64,000 nt of DNA from Nematostella vectensis (taxonomy: Eukaryota; Cnidaria; Anthozoa; Actiniaria; Edwardsiidae): the NCBI RefSeq assembly GCF_932526225.1, contig NC_064035.1, positions 8,667,296-8,731,295 of the forward strand, read 5' to 3'. Under the pieces are notes generated by a model. That model made no database searches. It saw only the letters and a program-made list of their open reading frames with translations, and was not told where the DNA came from. Below are positions 32,501 through 45,707 of the stretch, one piece after another (position 1 is the first letter of the stretch; every line of letters begins with the position of its first letter). The position numbers and the translations under genes are program-made.

Positions 32501-35500
32501 CTGCATGTCGCTAATACTTGGCATTTCTGCTGCGGGGTCTTCAAACAGAAAATATGGTTTTTATAAGGGTATAGATCAAGGTAAAAATCACTTGTGACAA
32601 TTGTTTGTATACATTAGGGTGATTTAGATCCTCGATGCTGGAAAGAGGATGCTACCCACGCAGGTCAGATTGCGCGTGTACACTGTCTAATTTGTACTAT
32701 TGTACCACAAAAAGCATAAAATACCTCAAACAGGACATGAAGTCGACAAAAAATGCATGCATGTGCAATTAAACATGCTTGAGACAGCATCCCCTTGTTG
32801 GTGTCATGGATCTTAATCAAATCAGAATACCAGGCCTACCTATATCAAGTGCTCCACCAAAATTGTGGACAAACTCTTCAACCATGAGTAGATCTGCAAA
32901 GGCTTTTCCAGGCAGGATGCACTTTGACAATCTTGGGATCTCTGGCAGTGGCTGAGAGTAACACAAAGGAAGGATATAAGTTAAAGGGCATGCAGTATAA
33001 TTGTGCTAGCTGTTGCCGAGTCCCTGCCAGACTTTATCCAGGAATTAGAAGCATTTTAAAATAGTTTTACAATCCAGGTTTGTGTATCCACCAGGGCAAG
33101 GCTAAAAATAAAAGTAGTAACAAAAATATCCATTTAAAGCAATATTACTTGGGATTGATAGATCTAGCATATTCTTTATATTTTATTTTCTCAAATGAAA
33201 TCTACTTTGTAATAATAGGGAATGCCGCAAGCTGCAAGCACACAAATTGGCATTTAAAAGCCATTGAGACTTAGGGTGGACATTTACCTTAGCATCACGG
33301 AGAACCATATCCTCCACAGGCTTCTTGAGCTCTCTTGTAAGGATGAGCTCTCTTCTCTTTTGCTCCTAAAATGAAATAATAATCAATGAGCAGTTAATTT
33401 GACCCATTCTTTTCTTAGCTGGCTTTACTCTTGATGAGAATGACAAAAGTTAGAAAATCATAATACAAACACCATGTGAAGAGTAACAATTAGACTGCAC
33501 TGGTTTTTTTTTCTAGAAACCACATGTTGAGGGAACCTTACCAATTTCCTCTCTTTAATCAACTTCTTTTCCATTCTTTTCTCCTCCTTTTGCCTCTCGC
33601 GCTCCTAAAATAGAGAAAAAGACATTTAGAAGCCAGTCCAGAAAAAGACTGACTGAAGTAACACCAGCTTACATCAGCCTTTTGCTGGATTTCAAGAGCA
33701 CGAATCATCATTTGCTGCTGTCGTTTCTGTTCTCGTTCCTATAACGGAACACAGATTCATAAGAATCTATTCCCAGGGGCTATTCTTTCTCAGTGTTGAC
33801 CAAGTCAGGTCAGATTTGGTTCCGATTTGTGCCCTTTCATGCCTACAAACCTGCTGCTTTAGAAGAATTGCTTGCTGACGCTTTAGCTCTCGGTCCTGAA
33901 GAAAAAACAAAATTGAGTGTGTATGACAATAGCAATACAAATAAGATTCTTTATCATTCCTCTCTATAACAAATGCATAATCTGATGAATACTCTGGGGG
34001 TATACAGTACAAGGCACATCTATACACAGAGAACATAGGTTATCTGTATTGGATACCTTTTATCTAACTATGAGTTCCTCTTTTAAATCCACCTAAGATG
34101 TCATTTTAAGGTTGTTCATTTGGAAGATGTTACAGACATATCATACCAGAGCTCAAATGAACTAAGGAGCCTGAGTTCATCACAAAAGAAGCAAAACAAA
34201 AATTATTAGTTGAAGTTTAGAAGGTTTCTAACCTCCTGAATAAAGAATTGAAATAATAATTGCAATGGACAATCACAGTTTTTATTTTAGGCATGACACA
34301 CATGCTTACACATGGACTTTATATCAACAGTGATTGGAATATAAAGTTATATATCTCAGGCCCGTACCCAGGGGGGTGCGGGGGTTGCAGGGGGTGCGAA
34401 TGCACCCCCCCCACAACGGCTTAAGGTCCACTTTTGGTTCTCAATAGATGGGCTATTTGTATGCAAAACTATAAAGCATAAGCTATATCACTCTGGTATG
34501 TAGCCAAATCTGATAAAAAGAAACATCCCGTGGCAATGCTGCAAAGGCATAAAAAAATCCTTTTTTTGTTTTTTCAGGGGTGTTCAGATTTTTATCAGAG
34601 AACTCCCTCCATCCCCCCTCCAGAAAAATTTTCAGATTTCGCCCCTCCCTTGTATCTGATGCAAGTAGTATAGTATACATATCTGATAGACAAAGGAAAG
34701 GACTTATTCGTATGCACATATCTGATGCGAGTACGAATAGTTTAACAAGAGGTGGCCACTAAGAACACTGCAGAAGACAGGAACATGCTCCCTATTGTAA
34801 TCTACTGTACTAAATACTTAAGCCAAGAATACTAGTAGAGTAAGCCAAGAAGAACACTAGTAGAGAATGATGAGCAACCTATGTGCCAGAGGAGTCAACT
34901 ATTGACTGGGTACCTTGGCTTTTTTCATCGCCTCCTCATACTTTGCACTAGCAACGTCCTCCTTCTTTCTACGACGGGCCTGTCAGAGCAAAGGCACTGA
35001 GATGACTTCCTAGCTCTCGTGGAACCACGGGAAAGTCTTATACTATATACAACATACTGCGGCCCATGCAAAACACATACCTCCTGCGCTTGCTGGGCTC
35101 TCATTTCTTTTTCAATCCTCAACTGCTCTTGTCTTCTCATCTTGGCCTGGTGAGGAATTTCAAAAAAATTTATTTTAAATTTTTATTTTAAATCTCAAAT
35201 TTTGAGCATTAGCTCTCCAACAAAGGGCTAATGCTAAAACAAAAGGTCAACAAAATGACTCTGTTTTCACAGAGACTAAAACATACCATTTCATGTTTGT
35301 GTTGATTTATTTGCCTCATTCCACCATAGACTAACTATTTTTTCTACAGCTTGTCTGTAGTTTTTCTAGTCATATCATTGTCCTAACAAACTTTTAAAAA
35401 CCCAGAATATTTGTTGTAGTTTCGGAAGGGTACTCACCAAACGTCGCTGCTGCTTTTCCTGCTCTTTAGCTATTTTCTTTTGCTGTGCCCTTATTCGAAC

Positions 35501-38500
35501 TGGAGAAAAACATTAATCAAATTGTTCCATTAATATGCAGCCTTGTTTTAGTATTTTGTTATTAACAATATCATTTTTGGTTTAAAAGAAAAAAAACTAT
35601 TTGTTTTGTATTTGCTTATAGACAAAAATGTTTTGACAGGTCACCATCCATATCTGATTGATTTATTGTGCATGATTGGTAGGTTGGACACCAGGCTTGT
35701 ACCCAGGATTGGCTGAGGGGGTTGTGCAGTCATACGTATCATATTGTAAAAACATAGTTTTCTAATATTTCTTCATAAGAAATGACCCACTTTTTGGCGG
35801 CCAGGGGTGGGGGTACACCCTGTGCAGGCCCCTGTGTACATGCCTGGACACCATTGCTATTGTGTGGCCTCATAACTGATTGGTTCATTGTGCATGAGTG
35901 ATAGGTTGATAACCATGGTTGTTATTGTGTGACCTATCTGATTGGTTCACCATGCCTGATTAACAGGTTGGATCCATGAATACCTTGTTCTCTTTTAGCT
36001 TGTTTTGCTTGCTGCAGGGCTTGCTGGCGCTCAAGTTTTTTTAGCTTTCTTGACTCCGCTTAAAGAGATAGTTTATTTTATAAATTAAAATAAATTCAAG
36101 TGGCACAGAAAAACCTAAGCTTATCCTGGAATAAGTTTCAACTTTAAGTTCTCTTTTAAAAAAAAACAAAGATCCCATTTTTTTACACTCTGTTCATGTC
36201 TTCTTTATAAGCCAGAGAAGATACAGTGTGTGCAAAGATGGCAAAAGTAAATCGTAAAAGTGTTTGTAAATGGAGCTATCCAGTGTCCATTAGAAAGAGG
36301 TCAACCTCAAAGTCAACCATACAAAACCTACCTCTTTGTTGTTTTGCCCTCTTGGACTCCTCTGCAGCCATTAGCTTTTCCATCTTCTTCCGCATCTTGC
36401 TTTCTTGAGCTTTTTTCGCCATGTCTGAAAAAAGTATTGCTGTCTCATTATGCTTCTAAACACTTTTCACCAATGCAATGAAATACTTGTCAATCATTGT
36501 AGAATACTTTAAAACGCACCGTTAAATAAATAAGGCAACTTAGACCCCCATCTGTAATTCCAAAGCAGTATTCCAGGCAGTTATTGAGTGAGATTCTATT
36601 AGCCTGTATAGAAAGCTTTCATTTTTCTTCGAAGAGGGAGGGTTAGTGGGGAAGAGGACATCTTTTATTACTATTTTGCATTCTGTCCTACATGTTATTA
36701 ACGAAGATATGGTCTCTAGACTGGAAAAAAAAATGTAATAATGTCATGTAGAAATTCAGACACTGCCTAAAAGCAGAGTTAGCTTCGAATACACGGCTGT
36801 CGCCGATGACGTCATAACAGTATCTATCAAATCTAATTTGCTGTTATGACATCAATTTCATATCGACAATCTTGTTTCCTTGACCTATTAGCATGGAGGC
36901 CAATGCTGTCAACTACGTATTTAGCAATTTTCGGGTCTATTACATTTGTGGGCTCCACAGTGTCTTTTTACATTTTTTACATTTATTTGTTTATAGTGTA
37001 GAGGATAAGGCTTAGAAGAGAGGAAGGATATAGAAAAGAGGATTAAATTAAAAGAGATTTCCGGAATTAGGGTGTTTTTGTAGTTTACCAAAACATGCAG
37101 TGTAATACAAGTGAGTCTTAGAGTACTTACCAGCTGCTTGCCTCTTTTTTTCTCTTCGATTTGCTATCATTTCAGATGCCTTCTTCTTTATGGCAGCAGC
37201 CTCCCTCCTACTCTTGACCTCCTCCTCACTCAACAGCTCAAAGTTGTTCTCCTATAAAGGAAGGCGAGGAATTGTTGGTGGGAATGATCGAAAGGGAACT
37301 CATCACCCATACTCTGATTTCAAATTTTTTAGCAAATTTAGCAACAAGCATATCTGCTTCTGGCTTGCTGGCAAGGTGTGCCTGATAAGTCAGGGCCCCC
37401 CTCCTCAGACACACAATACCGTCTCCCCACAATTATGCTGAAAATAGCAACATTCAGGCCATATTCTGGTTAAAAAAATGTAAAGCATATTTTATGTCTT
37501 GACCAAGTGCCCAATCCCCTTACTTTTTGTGTACAGCACAGATAAGAGTGCTCTATATAGTTATGAAATTTTGCTGGTGCTCCTGGGGGAATGTGCTGTA
37601 GGTAGAGTATCACATGACTTGAGTATAATTTCGAATAAAGTTAAGAAATACACTTTGAGATTTTGTTGTTCTAGGGAAGGGCTTTCATTTCTGATTGCTT
37701 TATTGGGGGAGGGTCACCATTTTTTTTTTGCTTTAGATTGGGGGAGGGTCGATATGTTTGGAGTGGAACTGGACAAAAATTCAAGTTGGCTGCCACCCCC
37801 CCCCCCTCCCTGCTAAATAATGACCTTTCCCTAATGGCCACCCCCCCCCCCCTCCCTGATAAATAATGACCTTTCCCTTATGGCCACCCCTCCCTCCCTG
37901 ATAAATAATGAACTTTCCCTTATGGCCACACCTCTTCCCTGATAAATAATGACCTTACCCTTATGCCCCCCCCTCCCTGATAAATGATGACCTTTCCCTT
38001 ATGGCCACCCCCCCCTCCCTGATAAATAATGACCTTTCCCTTATGGCATATTGAGGGTGCAATGAATGATACATACATCCTTGCACTCATAAACTTCTCC
38101 AATGTACAACTTGGTGCTGAAGCTGAAGTTATCCACAGTGATGTTGGTAATATTATTTCTTGTTAGGTACTGTTGGGAAAATATTATCACACAACATTAT
38201 TTTCATTTCACAGTTTGGATAAATAAAACAGTAATAAGTCAATGACTCAGCAAAATAAACATAAAAGCTGTTAGATGTAGCTTTTGTGTAGTTGTGAATG
38301 TTGTTGTTTTTGCACAGAATCCTAACAGTAAAAAAAAAAAAAGAAACACAGTCACAAGTAAATATTGTCCCACTTACCCGAGCAACTTCAGGATAGGTAC
38401 GGAGCTTTTTTCCACATGGTGCGAAATAGAACACATCACCACGTGATCCTCCTGGGGTGGCGGCAACCAGTGGCCGCAACCGTGTCTGCCGTTTCCAACT

Positions 38501-41356
38501 GAGAAAGAATATGTCATATGAACACAGAAGCAGGGCTGATTGACAGCAATGAAATAAATACTTTCTTATCATTAAAACTTATATTTTGAGGCAATGTCTA
38601 GAATAAATCTCAAAGATTTTTAAATGGGTGATCAGTGAGGTGGTACAGTATGAAGGAAGAGAATAACTGAAAGTCCTCACCCTAATTCCAGAGGAACCAT
38701 AACTGCATCATCATCTACAGCTCGTCTTCTTCTTTTAGGGCTTCCTACAGAAAACAGGGTGGGCAATTTTAATAATCATTACAGTGTAAATACTATACAA
38801 GACAGTTAAAAAAGCATATCAATGCAAACATAATTAACTAGCATATCCTAGTAAAACAATTTGAAAACTGAAACATTGGAACAAACTATCACAATCGGAG
38901 CTGGAAATTAACAAAACAGTCTCTTACTTTCTAGCTGTAAATCTTTCTGAAAAATAGAGACAATTTGCATTGATTCTGTTGTCAATACTACTGTCCAGCA
39001 CTTACAGTTAAATTAATGATAAGGATTGGACAATTGTATTAAAATTAAAATAATGACAGTGCCCAATTACAGTGCATACATTTAAGGGACTCCGGATATC
39101 TATGTGTACAAAGGTACAATTTCAAGCCATAGAATTGGAGCTTCATTAAAAAAAAAAATTTCTAACAAGGGACAATAAATAAAATACACAATATATACAT
39201 TGAATGATATTAACAAATCTGTTAATGTAACCTACCAGTTGAAAGAGGTTGTTGTTTGCGTTTTAGAGATGGCATCTTGGTGCCATCCTGGCTATCAGGA
39301 GCCAAAATACCAGACTGATTTTCATCATCATCATCGTCATCATCATCATCTTCCTCCCCTCCTTCCTCATCTCCATCATCAGTACCCTCCTCATCTGTGC
39401 TGCTGTCGCTGCCACTGCTGACTTCTTCTCCCTCTCCCTCCCCCTCCTCACTCTCGGCATCACTGCCACTCTCGCTTTCACTACTCACTTCACTGCTACC
39501 ATCGCTCTCCTCATCACTGGTTTCTTGGTTATTGAATGGCACCCTGAACCTGGCCATAGCCAGAGGTTTTCCTGACGGAACTTTTGGAGGTTCTGGTAAT
39601 CCTGATTTGGTTGTTTTAGTGGTAGTGGTGGGTGCTATGGGTGCAGCGCTATGGCTACTGATTGGTACTACTGGAGGCCTAGCGACATCAATTGATGACT
39701 TTGCAGGCAACTCTGCTTGCTGTGCAAGCCCACTTTGCTGCAAAACAGAGGGTCTTTCAGGAATGGATAATTTTCTCTCTCGAATCGATGCTGTTGTTGC
39801 AGTTGTCATATGAGTGTTACTTCCAGATTGCTTCGAATTGAGTAGTGCTGGCCATTGGCTACCAGACGAGTTTTGAGCATGTGACTCCTCTTTGACAGTA
39901 GAATGCTTATTTTGGCGGCTTAGAGTTCCAGTTAAATCAGGTTTTGATGGAATAACACTTTCACAGTCATTCAAAATAGATTTAGGGACTTGTAGTCTTG
40001 GAGGTGGCACTGGTTTTGTTTTTGCTAATTTTGGTGGTGGAGGAAGGACATCAACGGGTTGTGGTGGTCGGTGTGCTGGAACTGGTGGTAAAGTATTCAA
40101 ATGACTGTTCCCTCTGGTTTCAGTAGGTTTAGAATTCTGCTGTTCCTGCCGTTTGGACTCAGATCGTGGTGGTGGTTTTGTTTGAGAAGGTGATCTTATA
40201 GCTGTTTGTGAGGGTGACTTCATACTGGGTATTGGTGGCGACCTCAATGCATCAGTGCTTTTTGCCTGCTTTGGGGACACCATGGGGTGATCTTTGGGGC
40301 TAAAATGCAATCCACTGTAACCACCTGTTGCATCAGTTTGACCTCGGGGGCCATGTTTATCGCCATCTGTATCAGGAAAGCTGGGAATGTCCATTCCACA
40401 TGGATCATCAGACAAACTCAGACTAGGATGTCTAGATTTCATTTGAGGGGAAAAAAGGTCTAAGTCGTGATGGTTATCACTATGATCATAGGTTACTCTT
40501 TGATTGTGGTTTCCCTGATTTGACCAGCTCTTTGACATTGTCACTGGGCTTGAATGGTGTGTAAAACTATGTATTTGAGGAGTTGGGCTAGCTGGATGCG
40601 GATAGAAAATGCCTGAGCCAGCGGCATAACTACTAGAATTAGATACTCCATTCATAATTCCCCCATGTGATCTTGGGTTAGGGAACAAACATTCATCCAC
40701 TCTGTCCCTGTGCTGGTCGTGATCATGTCCTCCCAGCCATCCGCTAGGTATATGAGAAGAGAAATAGTCAGGACTTGTCATATGTGGATGGGCAGACATC
40801 CATGGCCAACCAGGACCAGCGTTTCCTACGCCAAGTCCAGAGTGTATGGTCCCAGGAGGTGACATGCTGGCTTGGGAGCCCAAGATAGGGTCTTGGCTAA
40901 GGAAATCTTGGCCAGAGTGAGAAAGCCCTGGTCTCCTACTCATCATAGAGAAGGCACTTGGTAAAGAATGCATTCCGTATGGTGGCCTTTCGTGTGATAA
41001 CGCCGGCGATCGAAGCATCGGATTAGGATGCCCTGTAAAATATAAAACAAGGCTATTTAGAGTAATTCTTACGACGAATTTCGGCTACTTTCGAATGGTT
41101 TGTAACGTCAAGGTAAACCAAAACATTGTAAAGTTGAACTATTATCTATGAAAAATGGTTTACTTCATAATTTCTACTAAATGGAGGAAGGCTAAGCGCT
41201 TCGTCACAAGAGGTTATCGATAATAACTAGTCTTTACAAAGCGAGGTAAACACGCTATAGAGCAGGACGAATGGAAAAACTGATTGACTCACCGGAGTTA
41301 TCGAAGAAGCTGTGTGCATTAACGGGGCTTTGGTTAGGAACATCTCTTCGATCCAT
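23502..41356 (-). CDS. BAZ2: BAZ2-type bromodomain chromatin remodelling protein
   Basis: Orthologue of vertebrate BAZ2A/BAZ2B, subunits of ISWI remodelling complexes that read histone marks. I traced 39 in-phase coding exons, 2049 codons (human BAZ2A 1905, BAZ2B 2168): 41356-41293, 41032-39236, 38744-38681, 38498-38378, 38169-38077, 37251-37131, 36424-36332, 36058-35984, 35499-35438, 35146-35081, 34979-34914, 33895-33851, 33738-33673, 33604-33542, 33365-33288, 32951-32840, 32538-32405, 31696-31589, 31217-31108, 30997-30923, 30755-30488, 30395-30336, 30260-29360, 29158-29086, 28936-28851, 28463-28288, 28185-28137, 27815-27707, 27635-27577, 27500-27455, 27381-27252, 26880-26791, 26462-26406, 26178-26066, 25978-25939, 24814-24563, 24127-24054, 23981-23900, 23573-23502. 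Domains by residue: disordered, then acidic to 620; TAM/MBD (FYFAPCGKKLRTYPEVAR) 635-713; charged coiled coil 715-955; DDT 958-1040; AT-hook KKPPGRPR about 1154; WHIM motif RRYWVLPHTGGVFAEG about 1270; AT-hook KRPPGRPPK about 1467; WSD (HGWWRLTEPSN) about 1550; PHD1 1790-1839; an additional PHD2 1840-1890; bromodomain 1950-2042 (AWPFLIPVN, FANCEEFNEDDSE). Confidence 0.93.
24789..25731. repeat. 117-bp x 8 tandem array spanning a BAZ2 acceptor
   Basis: Units start at 24789, 24906, 25023, 25140, 25257, 25374, 25491 and 25608, with a 7-bp stub at 25725. All copies look identical. On the minus strand each contains the acceptor TTCCGTAG and the first 26 coding nucleotides (CGGCGTGCGAAGAACAGC...) of the exon 24814-24563. 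Using any upstream acceptor gives RRAKNSTPR and then an in-frame TGA, so only the copy nearest the exon body is productive. The identity points to very recent expansion, or to uncertain copy number in the assembly. Confidence 0.95.
30737..30905. repeat. Diverged duplication across another BAZ2 acceptor
   Basis: The segment 30737-30812, which includes the start of the exon 30755-30488 and its acceptor, resembles 30832-30905: GGGTTTGGTAGATAAGGTATG versus GGATTTGATGGATAATGTATG, with the AG acceptor position conserved in both. It appears to be an old two-copy version of the junction-spanning arrays. Confidence 0.5.
37805..38047. repeat. Intronic array of about 40-bp units in BAZ2
   Basis: Six copies of a unit with GATAAATAATGACCTTTCCC followed by a variable C-rich run (starts near 37811, 37858, 37900, 37940, 37979, 38020). 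It ends about 30 bases from the donor at 38077 but does not include it. Confidence 0.8.
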
Positions 41357-43690
41357 CCCTTCGACCAGTTTTTTCCCCCGAAGCTATGCCTAGAGATCAT
41401 AAATGCTATGTCACAAACAATAGCAATGAATAGAGTGGCTGTTAATGCGAGCGCAAAGCGTGGACTCAACTAGTTGGCGATGACGACCGAAACGACGGAT
41501 ATTTGTGCACAGTTAGCGCACATGTTTATTTACAACTTTCATCCAACAATTTCTAGACATCCTTGGCTAAAGTTTGATGGGTAAAACAGCGAGAAAAGTT
41601 ATGTATTTTAGGTATAAATTGACGAGTAATTCCACGCCCTGAAATAACCGCTAAAACTTGAACGAAGTCCGAGAGTAAAGTTCTAAACTATTCGCTGAAG
41701 ATAGGAAACCTGGAATAACGATGAAGTCATTACTTACCGGTAAAAATCTTTCTCAAGTAATCTTCAAGCCTTTCCTTACTATCTCATCCGACTACTCTTC
41801 ATCATCTGGCACTCTCAAGGGAAAGACAAAACCAGCCATTTTGGATGGCGTTTTGAGGGGATTTTTGGCAGTCGAAAGCTTAGGAAACCTGCAAACCCAG
41901 CTCTGGAAACGCTTTGCAACACGTGTGCAGGCCTTGTTTTGTCTTTTGTTCGATGCCTATGGGTCTCAGGAGTGTTTAGTAATGTTGAATCCACCGCTAA
42001 AGTCGGTTCAAATGATGAGTTTTCTGTTTTAGGGTTGTTTGATGCGATATTGAGGAAAGAACGGGGCGAAGGATAGCATAAAGCGCATGTGGTATGTGAC
42101 GTCACCGAATTGTAAAACAATGCCTCGTGAAATAATCAAAAGTAAACTGAGTCGGTTGAGCGGTAGGTCGAGTTAGGCTACACGATCGCTCTCTCGATAT
42201 AAGCTCACCGAGGGAAATATACACGTAGTCGAACCGTTAGTTTCTCGAGAGCAAACCCAGAACCGACAGCATTTGATTCCCGTGGGTTTTTTTTGAAGAG
42301 CTGTGGTTCTGTGATTAATGGGGAATTTTCACAGCGATTTCTCGGAGACAAAAATACATTTTCGTACTAAGTAAAACGAAATTCTCACTATGGCTTCGTT
42401 TCTATATTTAGCACACGTAATTTCAAAAACAGAAAAAAACTATTCGTTGGGAATCCCGATGTAATTTCGATTTGAAGTATAATGTTCCTTCGCGCTCGAC
42501 TAAGTATCGAGTTTAAATTTTCAGGTTTTTGAGTAGTCTGGTAACTTATTAGAAGGCCACTGTGAGACCCCACAGGCCATCTTTTATAACACTAGGTCTA
42601 TTTCTATTTGTGTATTATTAGCCATCTTGTTATGTGAACGGGAATTGTTTTGTTTCGTAAGGAAGCGAGGACCAAGAGGAACTGTAATGGTTATGTTTGT
42701 ATTTTACGAGATTGAGGTAAAGCAGCAGTGTCAGTGAATTTTACTAGATCCGAATGTCAATCTCGGTATTCACGTATTCCATGGCATTATCATTGAATAA
42801 AATACACCAACGCTACTGAGTAACAATATGGACAGGGGGATTTTTATCCTACGACTTTAATATTTATCGTGGAACTACTTTTCTCTTTTATTTAATTTTT
42901 GCAGCGAGACAGATCAGTTGAAATCTTCGACTTTATGATCGCGATTCAAAAACGACTCCGTGATTTGGTGTTTTTTATCGACTGAAAACAATAGCAAGAA
43001 GAGTTTAGACAATACTAGACGCTCTCATTGAATTTTACAAATTTTGGAAAATCAGAATTGAAAGGTTTGCTTGATCGAAAGCTAACAACAAATGAATCAG
43101 CCTTTCAAGGATAAATAGAAGGGACTCTGTTTATATTCAGTTCATAATTATCTAACACATCAGCAAGCTCGTTTTTTGATTGGCTGATTCGATCTGACAG
43201 GCCAGACTTCTTGGCAAGGGTATTGAGGGAGGCGGGGGAGGGGGAGGGGGAGGTGGAAAGGAAAAGGCAGAACATATTTTAGATTTAGTCCTGAGATTGG
43301 ATAGTGGATAGGATAGCCTGCGTATGTAGCAAGTGTTTACATTAAGTGAAAAGTTTGACCGCGCAAAGGTTTCGGCCGCACGATAGTACTGACTGTGGCG
43401 AGCCACACGTGTTCGGATCTCGCATCGCAGAAAAGCTTGCTTTGCAGCTAGCCTTCGGAAAATGCTGTTTTTGAAGTTGTGGCGTGTGAGAAGAAGAAGA
43501 AAAAGAAGTGACAGTTGCGGTCGCTCACAAAAGGGCCCAGCGCCTAAAAAAAGTATCCTGGCCCAATAATAGGGAGATTTCGACGCCCTTTCACTCCGTC
43601 TCGCTTGGCACTTATGCCACCCCCCTTCCCCTCTGTCCAGAGTATGACTGACAACTTCAGTGTGTTGACTGCCAAGGCGTATTTCACGAA
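41357..43690. other. BAZ2 upstream region, no recognisable gene
   Basis: Contains the BAZ2 5' UTR and promoter. ORFs of about 100 codons occur on both strands (41721-42032 plus, 41815-42120 minus) over the same bases but neither has recognisable motifs. No TATA box or strong motif cluster was found. Confidence 0.35.
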
Positions 43691-43693
43691 GTC

Positions 43694-43860
43694 ATGACCC
43701 CCGTTCGTGCTGGCTGCTCAAATTACTCTCAGTCCATCAGCGTCGCGAATAGTCAAATAGTCGTTAGTTATCCGCCGAAGACCTTTCCTGTTATCCAAGA
43801 TCGGGTGGAAAAATATGAAGGAAAGCTAATGGAGCGGTGGAATTCAGAAGACTTGAAAAA
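43694..43860 (+). CDS. Possible first exon, unknown gene
   Basis: From an ATG at 43694 an open frame of 55 codons plus 2 nt runs to a strong donor (AAAAA|GTAAGTG) at 43860. The peptide (beginning MTPVRAGCSNYSQ, ending MERWNSEDLKK) matches nothing I know. It does not join in frame to the next visible exon at 51729, so it could be a 5' UTR exon of that gene or belong to another transcript. Confidence 0.2.
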
Positions 43861-44755
43861 GTAAGTGTACTTAAGATGCCCTATCGTTGTTAATCTTGTG
43901 TTATTATTGGCTATATTTACAGTTGGGTAAATAATTAGTGTAGGATGTCTTGTTTTGAGCTGTTTTATTTGTAATTTATTGAAGTATGCGAACCTATTAT
44001 TTTGTTCTTAAAATTGAAATCTTAACTATTTTTACCCGTTCAAATCTGATAGATTGGTTATACTCCCTTGGTTATATTTAAGCTTTTACTGGTATTATTA
44101 TTGTCTACATTTTCAGTTGTGGAAATGATTAGTCTACGATACCATAGCTCGAATTGGTTTGTATTCAGTTAAGTAGACGAACCTATTATTTTGTAAAATG
44201 TTGAAGATGAAGTCATAACTATTTCCTGTTTGGTCAAATATGTTAGTTTGCTAATATTATGTCACATTTATTAATGATTCGAATATAATAAGCTACGGCG
44301 ACGTATTTGCTTGATGATCCGTCTACTTTAATTAATACGCTAATAATAGTCTCATTATGTAGGAAATTGACCTATTTTAATTCATCTCGGAACTCCTAGA
44401 CGGAAGCATTGGGATTATAAATGGAAACCAAGAACAAGAAACGCAATAATAATATACACAATATCCTTTATTTGGTATTCGCGGGTTTTGGGATGGCTGT
44501 GGCGCCGGTTTGCAGAATAATAGTAGCCCAAAACGGTTTTTTGCTCGCCACAGGAATCCCGAAGCCCCGAAAACAGAAAAGGCGGCTAGCAAGCTAAGGA
44601 ATACTGTACCATTTCTGCAGGACCATTGAGATCCCAGTTTTTTGACCCTTTAAAAAGCTGTTGTTGTTAAACGAAAATGTACTGTATCAAAGAATGTATG
44701 AAAATATAAGAATTCTAAAAATTCTAGCATATGTTGTTCCTACATAAATTCATAT

Positions 44756-45236
44756 CAGGGGCTCATAAATAGGGGCAATCATCTGTATTATATAAATGTC
44801 ACAGCGTTTCCTAGGATCAGGCTACTTTTAGACGCGCACGCACGAACGGGCCAATCACTTACGTTGGCGTTGATCGCGCGCGTGAGTGACGTGAGGCTGC
44901 ACGCGCAAATTGCAGTTGGGGAGAATATATTTTTATCTATCATCCGTCGGTTTTTTTTTTGTTTACTAAAAGAATTGCAAGCTAGAATTCAAAGTCATAG
45001 GTAGGGTTGGATTCATATTAAAGAAGAGACAACAAAAAGTCAAATTACCGAAGAGAGAACATAGCTTTTTGTCTGAGACTGCGCGTGCAGTTGAGCTCAG
45101 CCAAAACGTCAACACAAAGGTTGAATTTGATTGGCTCATCCGCGCGTCTAAAAATAGCCTGATCCTAGGAAACGCCGTGACACCTATATAGTACCAGAAC
45201 ATGGGGAAGTTGATTGCCCCTACTTATGAGCCCCTG
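44756..45236. mobile_element. Inverted-repeat transposon, 481 bp, with 7-bp target duplication
   Basis: Left end CAGGGGCTCATAAATAGGGG and right end CCCCTACTTATGAGCCCCTG are near complements, and similarity continues inward for about 70 bp (CGTTTCCTAGGATCAGGCTA and its partner). TTCATAT directly flanks both ends (44749-44755 and 45237-45243). The GC-rich core holds no ORF of note. A related right end lies at 63578-63655. Confidence 0.75.
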
Positions 45237-45707
45237 TTCATATCTAAAACCCTTATTTGCACCTTTTTCAATTTTTCCTTTCATCTGCACGCCCTATATG
45301 GACGCAGTGTTTTAGTGACATTTTACTCTATCAGGGCCATAGCAGGAGGTGGGACAATATGGGCACATGTCCCTTCGATGTTCCAAAAACAATTATAAGG
45401 AAATGACCAGTAGTGTCGTGGCTGCAGCCAAATATTTTCTCAGTGTTTCAGTATCGTGCCCCCCCCCCCCCCCCCCCACCCAGCTACAGCTCTGTTTGAA
45501 AATCTGATGAGGGGGGAGAGAGTTTTTGTGTCCCTAGCTTTGCGCCTGTGAGGTATAAACCCATTTCGACTAACAGTTTCTGGAAAACCTATTTTTCAAT
45601 TAAGGTTTAAGTGCTTCATGGGTATAATTTTTAAAAAAAAATGGATATGCAATAAGACAAATCCAGGTTCGAAAGCTTAACATTCTTGTTTATGTTTCTG
45701 TAAACAT

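Noticed and set aside
38920..38960. Possible tiny BAZ2 exon between 39236 and 38744 (AG before AAAGATTTACAGC, GTAAG after)
   Set aside because: Including it would break the reading frame, while direct joining of the flanking exons is in phase and matches the family.
41721..42120. ORFs of about 100 codons on both strands upstream of BAZ2
   Set aside because: They overlap each other, lack motifs and do not fit a splicing pattern; probably chance ORFs near a CpG-containing promoter.
43694..43860. Coding first exon of the C2 gene at 51729
   Set aside because: Its phase 2 end joined to the exon at 51727 gives an immediate TGA; kept only as a weak separate candidate.
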